Assembly (NCBI GenBank): GCA_902787755.1
Contig: CADAHL010000013.1
Span: 1 to 50,923 of the forward strand
DNA from: Oscillospiraceae bacterium
GTDB lineage: Bacteria; Bacillota; Clostridia; Oscillospirales; Oscillospiraceae
DNA length: 50,923 bases
Direction: 5' to 3'
Both the position numbers and the translations under genes were made by a program. The notes below the pieces were generated by a model. The model was not told where the DNA came from. It saw only the letters and a program-made list of their open reading frames with translations, and made no database searches. Below are positions 38,671-46,332 of the stretch, piece by piece (the stretch's first letter is position 1; each line of letters starts with the position of its first letter).

Positions 38671-39744
38671 GTGGAGAAAAAGCGCGTGGTTTGGGTCGAC
38701 CTGGCCCGGTTCTTCTGCATGATCGCCGTCATGTCCGAGCACAGCCCCATGATGACCGATCTGCTGGACAATCTCTGGGAACCCTGGTTCCTCAATCTGT
38801 TTTCCTTCGTGGCCGGCTACGTCTATCTTCACCGGCCCGGATTCGGCAGCTTCGTCCGGCGAAAGCTCCGGCAGCTGCTGGTGCCCTGGGCCTTCTTCAG
38901 CTTCCTGATCGTGCTGCTCAGCGCCGTGTTCTCCTTCGGCGAGCACAACATCCGGCAGGAGCTGATCCAGAACCTGCTCCAGATCCGCTATCACGGCGGA
39001 GAGATGTGGTATGTGGCCGCCCTGTTCGTGGCCTTCCTCCCCTTCTACTGGCTGGTGGACCGCTACGAGCGCTCCGGGCTCCGACAGAAGGACGTCCTGT
39101 TTCTGCTGGTCGCTCTGTTCCTGGCGGTGCTGAGCGACGTGTTCTCCCACTATGCCCCCAGGGATCTGCTGCCCTGGGGCACGCCGGAGCTTCCCACGAC
39201 CCTGCCCTGGCACCTGGAATATATGTTCCACGCCATGTTCTATATGTTCCTGGGCTATCTGTTCCGCCTGCGCTGGGAGCCGGTCTTCGACCGTCACAAC
39301 AGTCCCCTGCTGTGCGCGGGGCTGCTGGCCCTGTATCTGGCAATGCTGTTCGTATTCTACCCGGTGGGCTCCCTTCTGTTCCCCGGGCCCGGTATCCCCA
39401 GGCTCTACCTGCGCTCCTTCGTATCCATCGGGGCCGTCGTCTCTCTGTGCAAGCTGATCCCCGGCACCGGTCACATGAAGCTGGTGGGCGCCAATACTCT
39501 GGTGTACTACGGCCTTCACGGCAAGGTGGAGAGCCTGATCCGGGCGGCAGCCCTCCGGCTCTGCCCGGGGCTCTGGGAGACCCTGCTCTACAGCGCGGGA
39601 GGATGGCAGGCGCTGGCCGCTGTGTTCATCGCCTGGCTCACCTCCTGGCTCCTGGTGCCCGCGGTCTGGATCTTCAACCGCTGGTTCCCGGTCCTGGTGG
39701 GGAAAAAGGCGGGGAGAGCTGCCCGTGCCGGCGTCAAATCCTGA
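38671..39744 (+). CDS. Acyltransferase family 3 membrane protein
   Basis: A 357-residue integral membrane O-acyltransferase with about ten hydrophobic segments. It starts with WVDLARFFCMIAVMSEHSP, the family pattern of an Arg and a conserved His near the first helix, and FVRRKLRQLLVPWAFFSFLI is the second hallmark. Relatives transfer acetyl or succinyl groups onto exopolysaccharides, wall polymers or antibiotics. GTG 38671 is chosen because GAGGAGG lies eight bases upstream; the next gene follows by 18 bases. The acceptor is unknown, but the surrounding envelope genes point to a surface glycan. Confidence 0.85.
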   Translation: MEKKRVVWVDLARFFCMIAVMSEHSPMMTDLLDNLWEPWFLNLFSFVAGYVYLHRPGFGSFVRRKLRQLLVPWAFFSFLIVLLSAVFSFGEHNIRQELIQNLLQIRYHGGEMWYVAALFVAFLPFYWLVDRYERSGLRQKDVLFLLVALFLAVLSDVFSHYAPRDLLPWGTPELPTTLPWHLEYMFHAMFYMFLGYLFRLRWEPVFDRHNSPLLCAGLLALYLAMLFVFYPVGSLLFPGPGIPRLYLRSFVSIGAVVSLCKLIPGTGHMKLVGANTLVYYGLHGKVESLIRAAALRLCPGLWETLLYSAGGWQALAAVFIAWLTSWLLVPAVWIFNRWFPVLVGKKAGRAARAGVKS

Positions 39745-39762
39745 ACGGACGGAGTCCTGCTC

Positions 39763-40215
39763 ATGAAAAAGCGATCTGCGACCTGCCTGCACCACATGAT
39801 CACCGTGGGCTCCAGCTTCGGCTGCTTTACCGCGCTGCGGGCCGCGTCGGTGCTGTACACCGACCATGAGATCCCGGTCCGGGCGGCTCTGCTGCTGGAT
39901 GCCGGACTGGAGTGGGAGATGCCGGACTGGAGCCTGCTTTCAGACGAGGAATGCGCGGCCGTTGCGGAGGAGGGCACCCTGCTGTGCCTGTTCGAGCAGC
40001 CCGGGGTGGGCATGGAGGTCCCCGCCATCGCCCGGATGGTAAACCTGGGGGATCGGGTCCTGGTGATCGGCTGCCGGGACAAATCCCACAACCGGATCTC
40101 CGTGAACGCCTATCGCTACGGGCTGTTCTCCTGGGGACTGGAGGAATACGCCGAGCTGGACCCGGAGGAGTACACCCCGGTGCTTCTGCAGCCGGAGGCT
40201 TCGTCTTCCGATTAA
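39763..40215 (+). CDS. Hypothetical protein with a hydrolase-like nucleophile motif
   Basis: A 150-residue soluble protein. TVGSSFGCFTALRAASVLY resembles the nucleophile elbow G-x-S-x-G of alpha/beta hydrolases, and VLVIGCRDKSHNRISV could hold acidic and histidine partners, but the protein is too short for a normal alpha/beta hydrolase and the order is unproven. It could be a reduced or degenerate member, or unrelated. It follows the acyltransferase gene by 18 bases and is closed by a strong terminator. Confidence 0.6.
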   Translation: MKKRSATCLHHMITVGSSFGCFTALRAASVLYTDHEIPVRAALLLDAGLEWEMPDWSLLSDEECAAVAEEGTLLCLFEQPGVGMEVPAIARMVNLGDRVLVIGCRDKSHNRISVNAYRYGLFSWGLEEYAELDPEEYTPVLLQPEASSSD

Positions 40216-40235
40216 TGCTTCCCATAAACGCCCGG

Positions 40236-40275
40236 AGGGGCCTGGAAGAACGTGTTCTTCCAGGCCCCTCTGCTT
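40236..40275 (+). terminator. Bidirectional terminator
   Basis: AGGGGCCTGGAAGAAC (40236-40251) pairs perfectly with GTTCTTCCAGGCCCCT (40254-40269). It lies between two convergent genes. Confidence 0.78.
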
Positions 40276-40292
40276 TCTGTCACTTATCCGGT

Positions 40293-40892
40293 TTAGTCTA
40301 CATGGTATTGGATCCCCAGGCGGGCGGCCTTGTCCCGGCCCATGCCGCAGCCCGGATTGGTCAGCAGGCAGTTGTGCCCGCAGCCGCCGCAGTGGTCGTC
40401 CCGGCGGCTGACCTGGATATGCTCCAGGGGCTTCAGGGCGAAGATCCCGGTCCGGGCCTGGCAGTAGCCCTTCACCCGCAGCCGGTCCAGCAGCACCTCC
40501 ACCACATCGGGCGAGGCGATGAGCACGCAGTCTCCTCCCGCGGCCTCCAGCTTTTCGATCAGCGCGTCCGCCCGCTGCCTGGCCTGCTGCAGGGACTGCT
40601 TCCGCCAGCCTCTGGGGCTGCGGCGCTCCTGTATGCCCGGCTCCGGCTCGGCGGGGGCCAGCAGAGGCTCCGTCTCCGTCTCCTCTCCGGCAAAGAACAT
40701 CCCGGCCGTGTCGGCCGCCCGCCGCCCCGGCGCCAGAAAGATGCTCCGGCCGCCGCGCTTCATGGGCCGCACCGGGCTTCGGATCACGGGGCTTTCCTCC
40801 TCTTCCCGCTGCGCGGTCAGAAAGCCCGCAAGGTCATAATTTTTTTCCCAACTGAACTCCGTGGGGCCGGAGCAGGTGATCCAGATCAGCAT
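40293..40892 (-). CDS. Hypothetical protein with C-terminal cysteine cluster
   Basis: A 199-residue soluble protein. The start MLIWITCSGPTEFSWEKNYD resembles in outline the RHGETEWN start of histidine phosphatases, and DCVLIASPDVVEVLLDRL resembles their later SHG block, but the catalytic Arg and His residues are missing. The last 40 residues contain C-G-G-C-G-H-N-C and a further PGCGMG, four cysteines that could bind zinc or an iron-sulfur cluster. ATG 40892 has GGAGGA six bases upstream. It stands alone between two terminators. A degenerate phosphatase fold turned into a metal-binding protein is one reading; I am not sure. Confidence 0.65.
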   Translation of the reverse strand: MLIWITCSGPTEFSWEKNYDLAGFLTAQREEEESPVIRSPVRPMKRGGRSIFLAPGRRAADTAGMFFAGEETETEPLLAPAEPEPGIQERRSPRGWRKQSLQQARQRADALIEKLEAAGGDCVLIASPDVVEVLLDRLRVKGYCQARTGIFALKPLEHIQVSRRDDHCGGCGHNCLLTNPGCGMGRDKAARLGIQYHVD

Positions 40893-40912
40893 TGTCATTC
40901 CTCCAGGACTTC

Positions 40913-40947
40913 AAAAGACCCCGTCCGAACCTCGGGCGGGGTCTTTT
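40913..40947 (-). terminator. Terminator of the Lgt-like operon
   Basis: AAAAGACCCCGTCC (40913-40926) pairs with GGGCGGGGTCTTTT (40934-40947) with one mismatch-tolerated T-G pair. The minus-strand transcript ends in TTTT just after the stop at 40961. Confidence 0.8.
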
Positions 40948-40960
40948 CTGTTGTTTCTCT

Positions 40961-41983
40961 TTAGCTTCTGCGTTTCCGACAGCTCAGATAAGCCCAGAAA
41001 ACGCTCAGGGCCATGAGCAGGCAGCTGACGCTCATGAAAGCGTAGCACTGGATATAGTTGGCGGTACGCTGAACCGTGTACTCGCCCAGGTATCCGATGC
41101 CCACCAGGCTTGCCAGGAACAGGATCCAGAGCAGGGGGTGATAGAACCGGAAGTAGCCGCCCTTGATGGCCTTGGCGCTGTAGTAGATCAGCACGCCCAG
41201 CGCCGTGGCCGCGGCGAAGACCTGGGCCAGGGAGATGAAGGCGGAGTACTGATTCAGATAGGAGATGAAGCGGAAGTGCATCAGGGGAGAGTCGTACCGG
41301 GTGGAGTCCATCACGATCTCAATGGCGCCGTAATAGACCAGGAACAGCCGGGCCACGTTGCCGTAGCGGGCGCAGGGCTCCTTCATCTTCTTTCTGCCCT
41401 TCTCAAAGTAGAAGCCCAGGCAGAAACAGAGCAGGATCATCAGCAGAATAAAGGAGATAAAGAAGGTGGCCAGACGCCAGGTCTCGTTTCCGGAAGCGTC
41501 CGTGGAAGAGACGGCCACGGGCAGGTGCTGAAAGGTCTTCTGGGTGATCAGGATCCGGCTGCGGCAGGTGCTGTTGAACAGGGCGCTGAGCCGGATGAAG
41601 GCCAGAAGCAGGATCATGCCGGGGGTGGCGCAGTCCAGCAGCTTTCCCGTGTTCTCGCACAGGCCGATCTTGCATACGATCCAGGCCGCCAGCCACACGC
41701 CCAGGATCACGCCGGGGATGCAGAAGCTGCCCACGCTGAAATCGGTAAAGGCCACGGCAAAGGAGCCGTAGGTCTCGCTGTTGAAGTACCAGTGGAGCAG
41801 GCGGCTGAAGAACACCGCCAACACGAAGCCCAGGCAGAACAGCGCCCAGACCGCGGTGGAGTTCTCGCTTCTGCCCCGGTAGAGGGCCAGGGTCAGCAGC
41901 AGGCAGCCCAGCAGACCCAGGGTGATGGTCACCGCGCTCCAGTAGATGGGCGCGCCGTTAATGTAGGCTGCAATACCGCTCAT
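40961..41983 (-). CDS. Lgt-like membrane protein (degenerate prolipoprotein diacylglyceryl transferase)
   Basis: A 340-residue protein with seven to nine hydrophobic segments. The middle (SFCIPGVILGVWLAAWIVCK, then LLDCATPGMILLLAFIRLSA, then LFN) follows the Lgt pattern of a phosphatidylglycerol-binding block and an Arg-Leu-Gly-Asn-Phe block. The essential His before Gly-Gly appears replaced (CIPG) and the Asn and Glu after the Arg are not where Lgt has them, so lipoprotein diacylglycerol transfer is doubtful. It overlaps the second phosphodiester glycosidase by four bases. It may handle a lipid-linked substrate in another way. Confidence 0.72.
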   Translation of the reverse strand: MSGIAAYINGAPIYWSAVTITLGLLGCLLLTLALYRGRSENSTAVWALFCLGFVLAVFFSRLLHWYFNSETYGSFAVAFTDFSVGSFCIPGVILGVWLAAWIVCKIGLCENTGKLLDCATPGMILLLAFIRLSALFNSTCRSRILITQKTFQHLPVAVSSTDASGNETWRLATFFISFILLMILLCFCLGFYFEKGRKKMKEPCARYGNVARLFLVYYGAIEIVMDSTRYDSPLMHFRFISYLNQYSAFISLAQVFAAATALGVLIYYSAKAIKGGYFRFYHPLLWILFLASLVGIGYLGEYTVQRTANYIQCYAFMSVSCLLMALSVFWAYLSCRKRRS

Positions 41984-43536
41984 GACCGCACCTCCTCCGG
42001 GATGGCCGTGGCAAAGTAGATGATATCGCTCACAAGGCGCTCGGCGCCGAAGTCCACATGGTTGAAGGGTCTGCCCTGGAAGACGATCTCACCGGTCTGG
42101 CCGCCGTCCAGGCAGTAGGCGTTGATAACGCCCTTTTCCCCGAAATGCTGGGCGAAGGTGTTCACCGTCCAGCGGGCCTCCACGCCCTCGTGGTTGACGG
42201 ACATGTACAGGTAGTGGAGCTTGCCCACCTGGCCGATACCGGCCCGGGAGTAGCCCTTGTCGATCTCGCCCACCGGGTACCAGTCACAGTGGCGGACCTG
42301 ACCGTCCTGCACCAGGACGGGCCCGAAGGAGATGGAGAAGCGCACGCCGTTGTTGTCCACAAACTGCTGGGCGCCCTCCATGGTGCCCTCCTCACCCAGA
42401 GAGTTGAAGAGGAAGTCGCCCTCGCTGTCCACAAAGCAGGTCTCCACACAGTTGTACTTCTTGTACATGCCGGTGTAGGTGGCGGTATTGAAGCGATAGA
42501 CCTGTCCGTCGTAGACCACGATGCCGAAGTCCCGGAACAGGTAGTAGTCGGCGTTCATGGCCACCACGGAATTCACTTCCCGGGCAAGCTCGGTGGCGTA
42601 AAACTGGTTCTGGGAGCCGAAGGAGTCTCCCGCCAGCTTCCGGCGCAGCTGCGAGGCGTCGGCGATCCGGGTCTCCACCAGGCTGCAGGTATTGCCCGAG
42701 ATCACTTCCTTCCAGCAGATGGTCAGGATGGTCTCGTCATAATAGTACTCCACGTTGGAGTCCCAGTAAAAGTCGATATCGGGGTTGAAGACGGTGGTCT
42801 CGTCCTTGCCCAGAAGGCCGTCAGCCCGGGCCTGCTCGATCACGTCCATGACCTCGGACACGTCCGCCAGGCTCACGGTATGGAAGCCGTTGGGATCCGG
42901 GGCCGGGGCGGACAGCGCGTCGTCCGGGATGGTATAATGGATCTTCACCGGCTCCGGGGTGGGCGTAGGCTCCGGCATCTCTCCCTCCGCCTCGGGATCG
43001 GTCTCGCCCGGCTCCTCCGGCTCGGTGATCTCCGGAGTGGGCGTGGGGGCGGGCGTCGCGGCGGTGGGATCCAGCTCGGCGGCGATGTTCACGCTGGCCT
43101 TCTCCCGGTTCTGCGTCTGGGCCGGCGTGCCGCTGGCCGGATGCAGATTCTGCAGGGACCAGCCCAGGAACACCAGCGCCACGATAGCGAGCACGAAGCT
43201 GAGCATCCCCATTCCGATCCGGCGGGTCAGGCTCCGGCGGCTCTCTTCCTCCTCACCGGTGTAGCGGGGCTCCTCTCTCCTGCCGCTGCGCCGGGGGGCT
43301 TCCCGCTCGGCGATCGGTTCCTCATAGACCGGTTCCTCCGCGGGTTCCTCCTCCAAGGGCTCCTCCGCAGGTTCTTCTTCTATGGGTTCTTCTTCCGCAG
43401 GCTCAGGCTCCCCGAAGCTCCACTCCGGCTCCTGCTCCTGCTGTGCCTCGATCTCCGCCGCAGGTTCCTCTGCGGGCGGCTGCTCCTCTTCGTTAAACGC
43501 GGAGAGGATCGCGTCCAGATCCATCTCGTCTCTCAT
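41980..43536 (-). CDS. Membrane-anchored phosphodiester glycosidase (NAGPA domain), copy 2
   Basis: A 518-residue paralogue of the 36058 gene. Residues 1-105 are a very acidic cytoplasmic tail with Glu-Glu-Pro-Ala repeats, 107-127 form the membrane anchor, and 145-200 are a Pro-Thr-Glu spacer. The outer domain contains VVAMNADYYLFRDFGIVV, SRAGIGQVGKLHYLYMSV and INAYCLDGGQTGEIVFQG, matching the GINGGGF, RTAIGQ and NLDGGSS positions of copy 1 but less typically. Predicted activity is on sugar phosphodiesters at the cell surface. It lies between a small anchored protein and the Lgt-like gene, and a Spo0A-box-like site lies near the operon promoter. Confidence 0.82.
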   Translation of the reverse strand: MRDEMDLDAILSAFNEEEQPPAEEPAAEIEAQQEQEPEWSFGEPEPAEEEPIEEEPAEEPLEEEPAEEPVYEEPIAEREAPRRSGRREEPRYTGEEEESRRSLTRRIGMGMLSFVLAIVALVFLGWSLQNLHPASGTPAQTQNREKASVNIAAELDPTAATPAPTPTPEITEPEEPGETDPEAEGEMPEPTPTPEPVKIHYTIPDDALSAPAPDPNGFHTVSLADVSEVMDVIEQARADGLLGKDETTVFNPDIDFYWDSNVEYYYDETILTICWKEVISGNTCSLVETRIADASQLRRKLAGDSFGSQNQFYATELAREVNSVVAMNADYYLFRDFGIVVYDGQVYRFNTATYTGMYKKYNCVETCFVDSEGDFLFNSLGEEGTMEGAQQFVDNNGVRFSISFGPVLVQDGQVRHCDWYPVGEIDKGYSRAGIGQVGKLHYLYMSVNHEGVEARWTVNTFAQHFGEKGVINAYCLDGGQTGEIVFQGRPFNHVDFGAERLVSDIIYFATAIPEEVRS

Positions 43537-43608
43537 GCTGCCACCTCCTCGGGTCTTCCCCTATGCGCAATGCAGCGAATCGTTTTTCTTTTCATGAGCC
43601 TTACCCCG

Positions 43609-44181
43609 TCAGTTCTTCCAGGGGCGTCCGCTGAGGGCGGCCAGCATATCGTCCTCCAGGACGATCCGCCAGTTCTCCCCGTCAAAGTGCAGCTTCAACT
43701 CATAATCTCTGGTATAGGTATAGCTCCTGGCCTGGAGGAGCACGTCGTCCAGCGTCTGGGCGGGGACCATGACCCGGCCCTCCGCATCCAGCTGGGGTCC
43801 GGCCGCCACGGCCTCCTCCACCGCGTCCAGATCCAGCGCCCGCAGGCTCAGCTTCTGCACGGCGGTGTCGCCCCGGACCACGCAGGCCCCGTCCAGACGG
43901 GCGGAGTACTGGTAGCGCAGGGTATCCAGGATCCGCGCGGCATCCTCGTCCCTGGGCTGATTTTCCAGACCCAGGCCGGAATAGTTCTCCAGGCAGGCAT
44001 AGGCCTGGGGGTAGTTCTGATCGGCCAGCGCGCGGAAAAACCGCACCACGACCTCCTGCGGGTCCTGCTCCGACTGAACGTAGACGATGCCCTGCCTGCC
44101 TCCCAGGAAGATCAGCGCCAGGGAGCCCAGGATGACAAGCCCTGCGATTACAGCCCAGAACACATTGACTTTCGCTTTCAT
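43609..44181 (-). CDS. Small membrane-anchored extracytoplasmic protein (NTF2-like)
   Basis: A 190-residue protein with an N-terminal membrane segment (about 7-28) and an outer domain. The helix EVVVRFFRALADQNYPQAYA and the final strands (YELKLHFDGENWRIVLEDDM) are typical of DUF4878/NTF2-like lipoprotein-type folds that bind small ligands or partners. It is the first gene of the minus-strand envelope operon, 72 bases before the glycosidase gene. Function is unknown; the large anchored protein beside copy 1 of the glycosidase may play the matching part there. Confidence 0.7.
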   Translation of the reverse strand: MKAKVNVFWAVIAGLVILGSLALIFLGGRQGIVYVQSEQDPQEVVVRFFRALADQNYPQAYACLENYSGLGLENQPRDEDAARILDTLRYQYSARLDGACVVRGDTAVQKLSLRALDLDAVEEAVAAGPQLDAEGRVMVPAQTLDDVLLQARSYTYTRDYELKLHFDGENWRIVLEDDMLAALSGRPWKN

Positions 44182-44233
44182 ACTCCCACCCTCTCTCGTT
44201 GCAGGTCCCGACGGTCCTACTTATACGTAAAAT

Positions 44234-44262
44234 ATTTTATAGCATTCTGCTCAATTCGTCAA
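44234..44262 (-). promoter_or_regulatory. Sigma-A promoter of the 43609-41980-40961 operon
   Basis: On the minus strand: TTGACG (44262-44257), 17 bp, TAAAAT (44239-44234). Confidence 0.65.
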
Positions 44263-44269
44263 TGTGAAA

Positions 44270-44280
44270 TTGTCGAAAAA
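44270..44280. promoter_or_regulatory. Candidate Spo0A box
   Basis: TTGTCGAAAAA contains the Spo0A core TGnCGAA with the usual flanking T and A bases. It lies just upstream of the minus-strand minus-35 (about -43 to -52), a normal place for Spo0A activation, and about 60 bases upstream of the PAP2 start point. Confidence 0.45.
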
Positions 44281-44325
44281 TGCCAGTCTTTGCCAAAATT
44301 GGTTTTATTTTTTCAAGCACTGTGG

Positions 44326-44331
44326 TACAAT
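44326..44331 (+). promoter_or_regulatory. Minus-10 element of the PAP2 gene
   Basis: TACAAT with no good minus-35 at 17 bp; TTGGTT lies 21 bp upstream. The weak minus-35 suggests dependence on an activator, possibly at the neighbouring Spo0A-like box. Confidence 0.4.
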
Positions 44332-44364
44332 GAATCATCCGAAAAAGCGAAAGGAGGCCGTTCT

Positions 44365-45309
44365 ATGGCCGTTGCGGGCAATATCTTTTATTTTGACTGG
44401 GAGATCGCGCTGATGGAGTGGCTCCAGGCCAATCTGGGGCCCGGCGCCATCTCTTTCCTCTCCCTGCTGAGCATGTTCGGAGAGCAGCTTCTCATGGTGG
44501 TGATCATCGGCTTCCTCTACTGGAGCTGGGACAAGGAGTTCGGCAAATTCGTAGGGCTGAACATTCTGGTCGCCAACGTCTGGAACCCCCTGATCAAAAA
44601 CGTTTTCCTCCGTCTCCGGCCCTATTTTGTCAGCGACAAGATCGATCTGCTGCGTCTGATCGACAGCAGCGCGGACAAGTACGACGTGGCCGCCCAGGGC
44701 TATTCCTTCCCCAGCGGGCACTCCTCCGGGGCCGTATCCCTGTACGGCTCTCTGGCCGCTCATGAGAAGAAAAACTGGCTGCTTCTGGTCATCGCGATCC
44801 TGCTGCCGCTGCTGGTGGGCTTCTCCCGGGTGGTGGTGGGCGCCCATTATCCCACCGACGTGCTGGCGGGCTGGCTGCTGGGCCTGATCGTGATCCTGCT
44901 GATCCCCCGGCTCCAGGCGCGGATCAAAAACCGCTGGCTCTTCTACGGCCTGCTGCTTCTCCTCTGCCTGCCGGGCTTTTTCTACTGCACCAGCGACGAT
45001 TACTTCACTTCCTTCGGCATGCTCCTGGGCCTGATCCTGGCCTTCCCCTTTGAGGAAAAGTACGTGCGCTTTGAAAACACCCGCAGCCCCATCCGCTGCA
45101 TCCTGCGGGTCGTCGGCGGCGGCGCCGTGTACTTCGGCCTCAACGCCGCGCTGAAGCTGCCCTTCCCCTCGGCTCTGCTGGATTCCGGCACCTTCGCCGC
45201 CCACCTGATCCGCACCCTGCGCTATACGGCGGTGATGTTCACGGTCATCGCCCTGTATCCCATGGTCTTCAAGCTCACGGACAGGATAAAAGTGAAAAGT
45301 GAAAAGTGA
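44365..45309 (+). CDS. PAP2-family membrane phosphatase
   Basis: A 314-residue membrane protein with about eight hydrophobic segments and the three PAP2 motifs: K78 to R85-P86 (KNVFLRLRPYF), PSGH at 116-119 (SFPSGHSSGAVS) and SRVVVGAHYPTDVLAG with S154, R155, H161 and D165. Such enzymes remove phosphate from lipid pyrophosphates such as undecaprenyl diphosphate or from phosphatidic acid. ATG 44365 has AAGGAGG at the right distance; the frame is open far upstream but that part is antisense to other genes. The last residues (KVKSEK) are encoded by a heptad repeat, so the tail may have been altered by repeat growth. Confidence 0.88.
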   Translation: MAVAGNIFYFDWEIALMEWLQANLGPGAISFLSLLSMFGEQLLMVVIIGFLYWSWDKEFGKFVGLNILVANVWNPLIKNVFLRLRPYFVSDKIDLLRLIDSSADKYDVAAQGYSFPSGHSSGAVSLYGSLAAHEKKNWLLLVIAILLPLLVGFSRVVVGAHYPTDVLAGWLLGLIVILLIPRLQARIKNRWLFYGLLLLLCLPGFFYCTSDDYFTSFGMLLGLILAFPFEEKYVRFENTRSPIRCILRVVGGGAVYFGLNAALKLPFPSALLDSGTFAAHLIRTLRYTAVMFTVIALYPMVFKLTDRIKVKSEK

Positions 45310-45327
45310 AGAGTGAAGAGAGTAAGA
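45289..45327 (+). repeat. Heptad AAGTGAA repeat over the PAP2 stop codon
   Basis: Five or so copies of AAAAGTG/AAGAGTG run through the last codons of the PAP2 gene and beyond its stop. Low-complexity heptads like this are also seen as spacers in other gut Firmicutes. Confidence 0.75.
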
Positions 45328-45353
45328 GCTGTTCAGAGCGAGCGTGAGATGAA

Positions 45354-45389
45354 AAAGGGAGGGTCCGCGGTTTTGCGGATCCTCCCTTT
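45354..45389 (-). terminator. Terminator of deoD (bidirectional)
   Basis: AAAGGGAGGGTCCGC (45354-45368) pairs with GCGGATCCTCCCTTT (45375-45389) with one G-T pair. The minus-strand product ends in TTTTT. Confidence 0.82.
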
Positions 45390-45409
45390 ATTGCTCGTTT
45401 TCGTTTCTC

Positions 45410-46147
45410 TTACAGCTGGGCCATCTTTACCGCGGTGTCCAGAGCGATCTCCATCATCTGGGTAAAGGAGGTCTGCCGCTCCTCGGCGGGCAGATTGTCC
45501 TCGGGCCGGTACAGGTGGTCGGAGATGGTGCAGATGCACAGGGCCCGCTTGTGGGCGTAGGCGGCGTTTGCGTACAGGGCCGCGGATTCCATCTCGGTGG
45601 CCAGCACGCCCATGCGCTTCCACTGGTCGGTGGTGGAGCAGCCCTCGGCGGAATAGAAGTTGTCGGAGGCCAGGATGTTGCCCACATGGGGCTCGATCCC
45701 GTGCTCCCGGGCGGCCTCCACGGCCTTGGTGAGCAGGGTGAAGTCGGCGATGGGGGCGAAGGTGGCGGTGTCGCCCAGGCCGAACTGCTTGACATAGCTG
45801 GAGTTGGTGCAGGCGGCCTGGCCGATGACGATATCCCGCAGCTTCAGCTCATCCTGCAGGGCGCCGGCGGAGCCGATGCGGATGATGTTGTCCACGTCAT
45901 AGAAGTTGAAGAGCTCCCAGCTGTAGATGCCGATGGAGGGGATGCCCATGCCGGAGGCCATCACCGTCACGGGTACGCCCTTCCAGGTGCCGGTGTGGCC
46001 CTGGACGCCCCGGACGTTGTTTACCAGCCTGGGCTCGGTCAGGAAGGTCTCGGCGATGAATTTGGCCCGGAGGGGATCGCCAGGCATCAGAACGGTCTTG
46101 GCAAAATCTTCTTTTTTGGCGCTGATATGGGGAGTGGGAATGGGCAT
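45410..46147 (-). CDS. deoD: Purine-nucleoside phosphorylase DeoD
   Basis: A 245-residue hexameric phosphorylase that splits purine (deoxy)nucleosides to base and ribose-1-phosphate. VLMPGDPLRAKFIAETFL at the start, GMGIPSIGIYSWELFNFY, IRIGSAGALQDELKLRDIVI and ATEMESAALYANAAYAHKRA match the family, and ISDHLYR holds the catalytic Asp. AAAGGAGG precedes its ATG. It is divergent from udk; together with udk and tdk it makes a nucleoside-salvage neighbourhood. Confidence 0.96.
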   Translation of the reverse strand: MPIPTPHISAKKEDFAKTVLMPGDPLRAKFIAETFLTEPRLVNNVRGVQGHTGTWKGVPVTVMASGMGIPSIGIYSWELFNFYDVDNIIRIGSAGALQDELKLRDIVIGQAACTNSSYVKQFGLGDTATFAPIADFTLLTKAVEAAREHGIEPHVGNILASDNFYSAEGCSTTDQWKRMGVLATEMESAALYANAAYAHKRALCICTISDHLYRPEDNLPAEERQTSFTQMMEIALDTAVKMAQL

Positions 46148-46194
46148 GGAAAAGCCTCCTTTGGTTCTTATTTTTTCCGATGTGCTTGTTTTTC

Positions 46195-46223
46195 AGTATA
46201 TAAGAGAAACCGGAAAAAGTCAA
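46195..46223 (-). promoter_or_regulatory. Sigma-A promoter of deoD
   Basis: On the minus strand: TTGACT (46223-46218), 17 bp, TATACT (46200-46195). Confidence 0.75.
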
Positions 46224-46262
46224 ACGCTGCTTGAAGCTCCGTCCGGACCGGAGATTTCCGAA

Positions 46263-46291
46263 TTGCATCAGGGGAAGAACTATGATATGAT
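46263..46291 (+). promoter_or_regulatory. Sigma-A promoter of udk-tdk
   Basis: TTGCAT (46263-46268), 17 bp, TATGAT (46286-46291). Confidence 0.65.
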
Positions 46292-46332
46292 GGGTCCGGA
46301 CAAGAAAAAAATCGGCGCGGAAGGAGAACGAT

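Noticed and set aside
44206-44225. A further GGTCCTAC operator copy in the 43609 gene leader
   Set aside because: Only the left half matches; the right half reads TTAT instead of CCAA.
42058-45309. An uninterrupted 1083-codon frame ending in the PAP2 gene
   Set aside because: Its first 2.3 kb is antisense to two well-supported envelope genes and gives low-complexity sequence without domains; AAGGAGG and the PAP2 motifs fix the real start at 44365.
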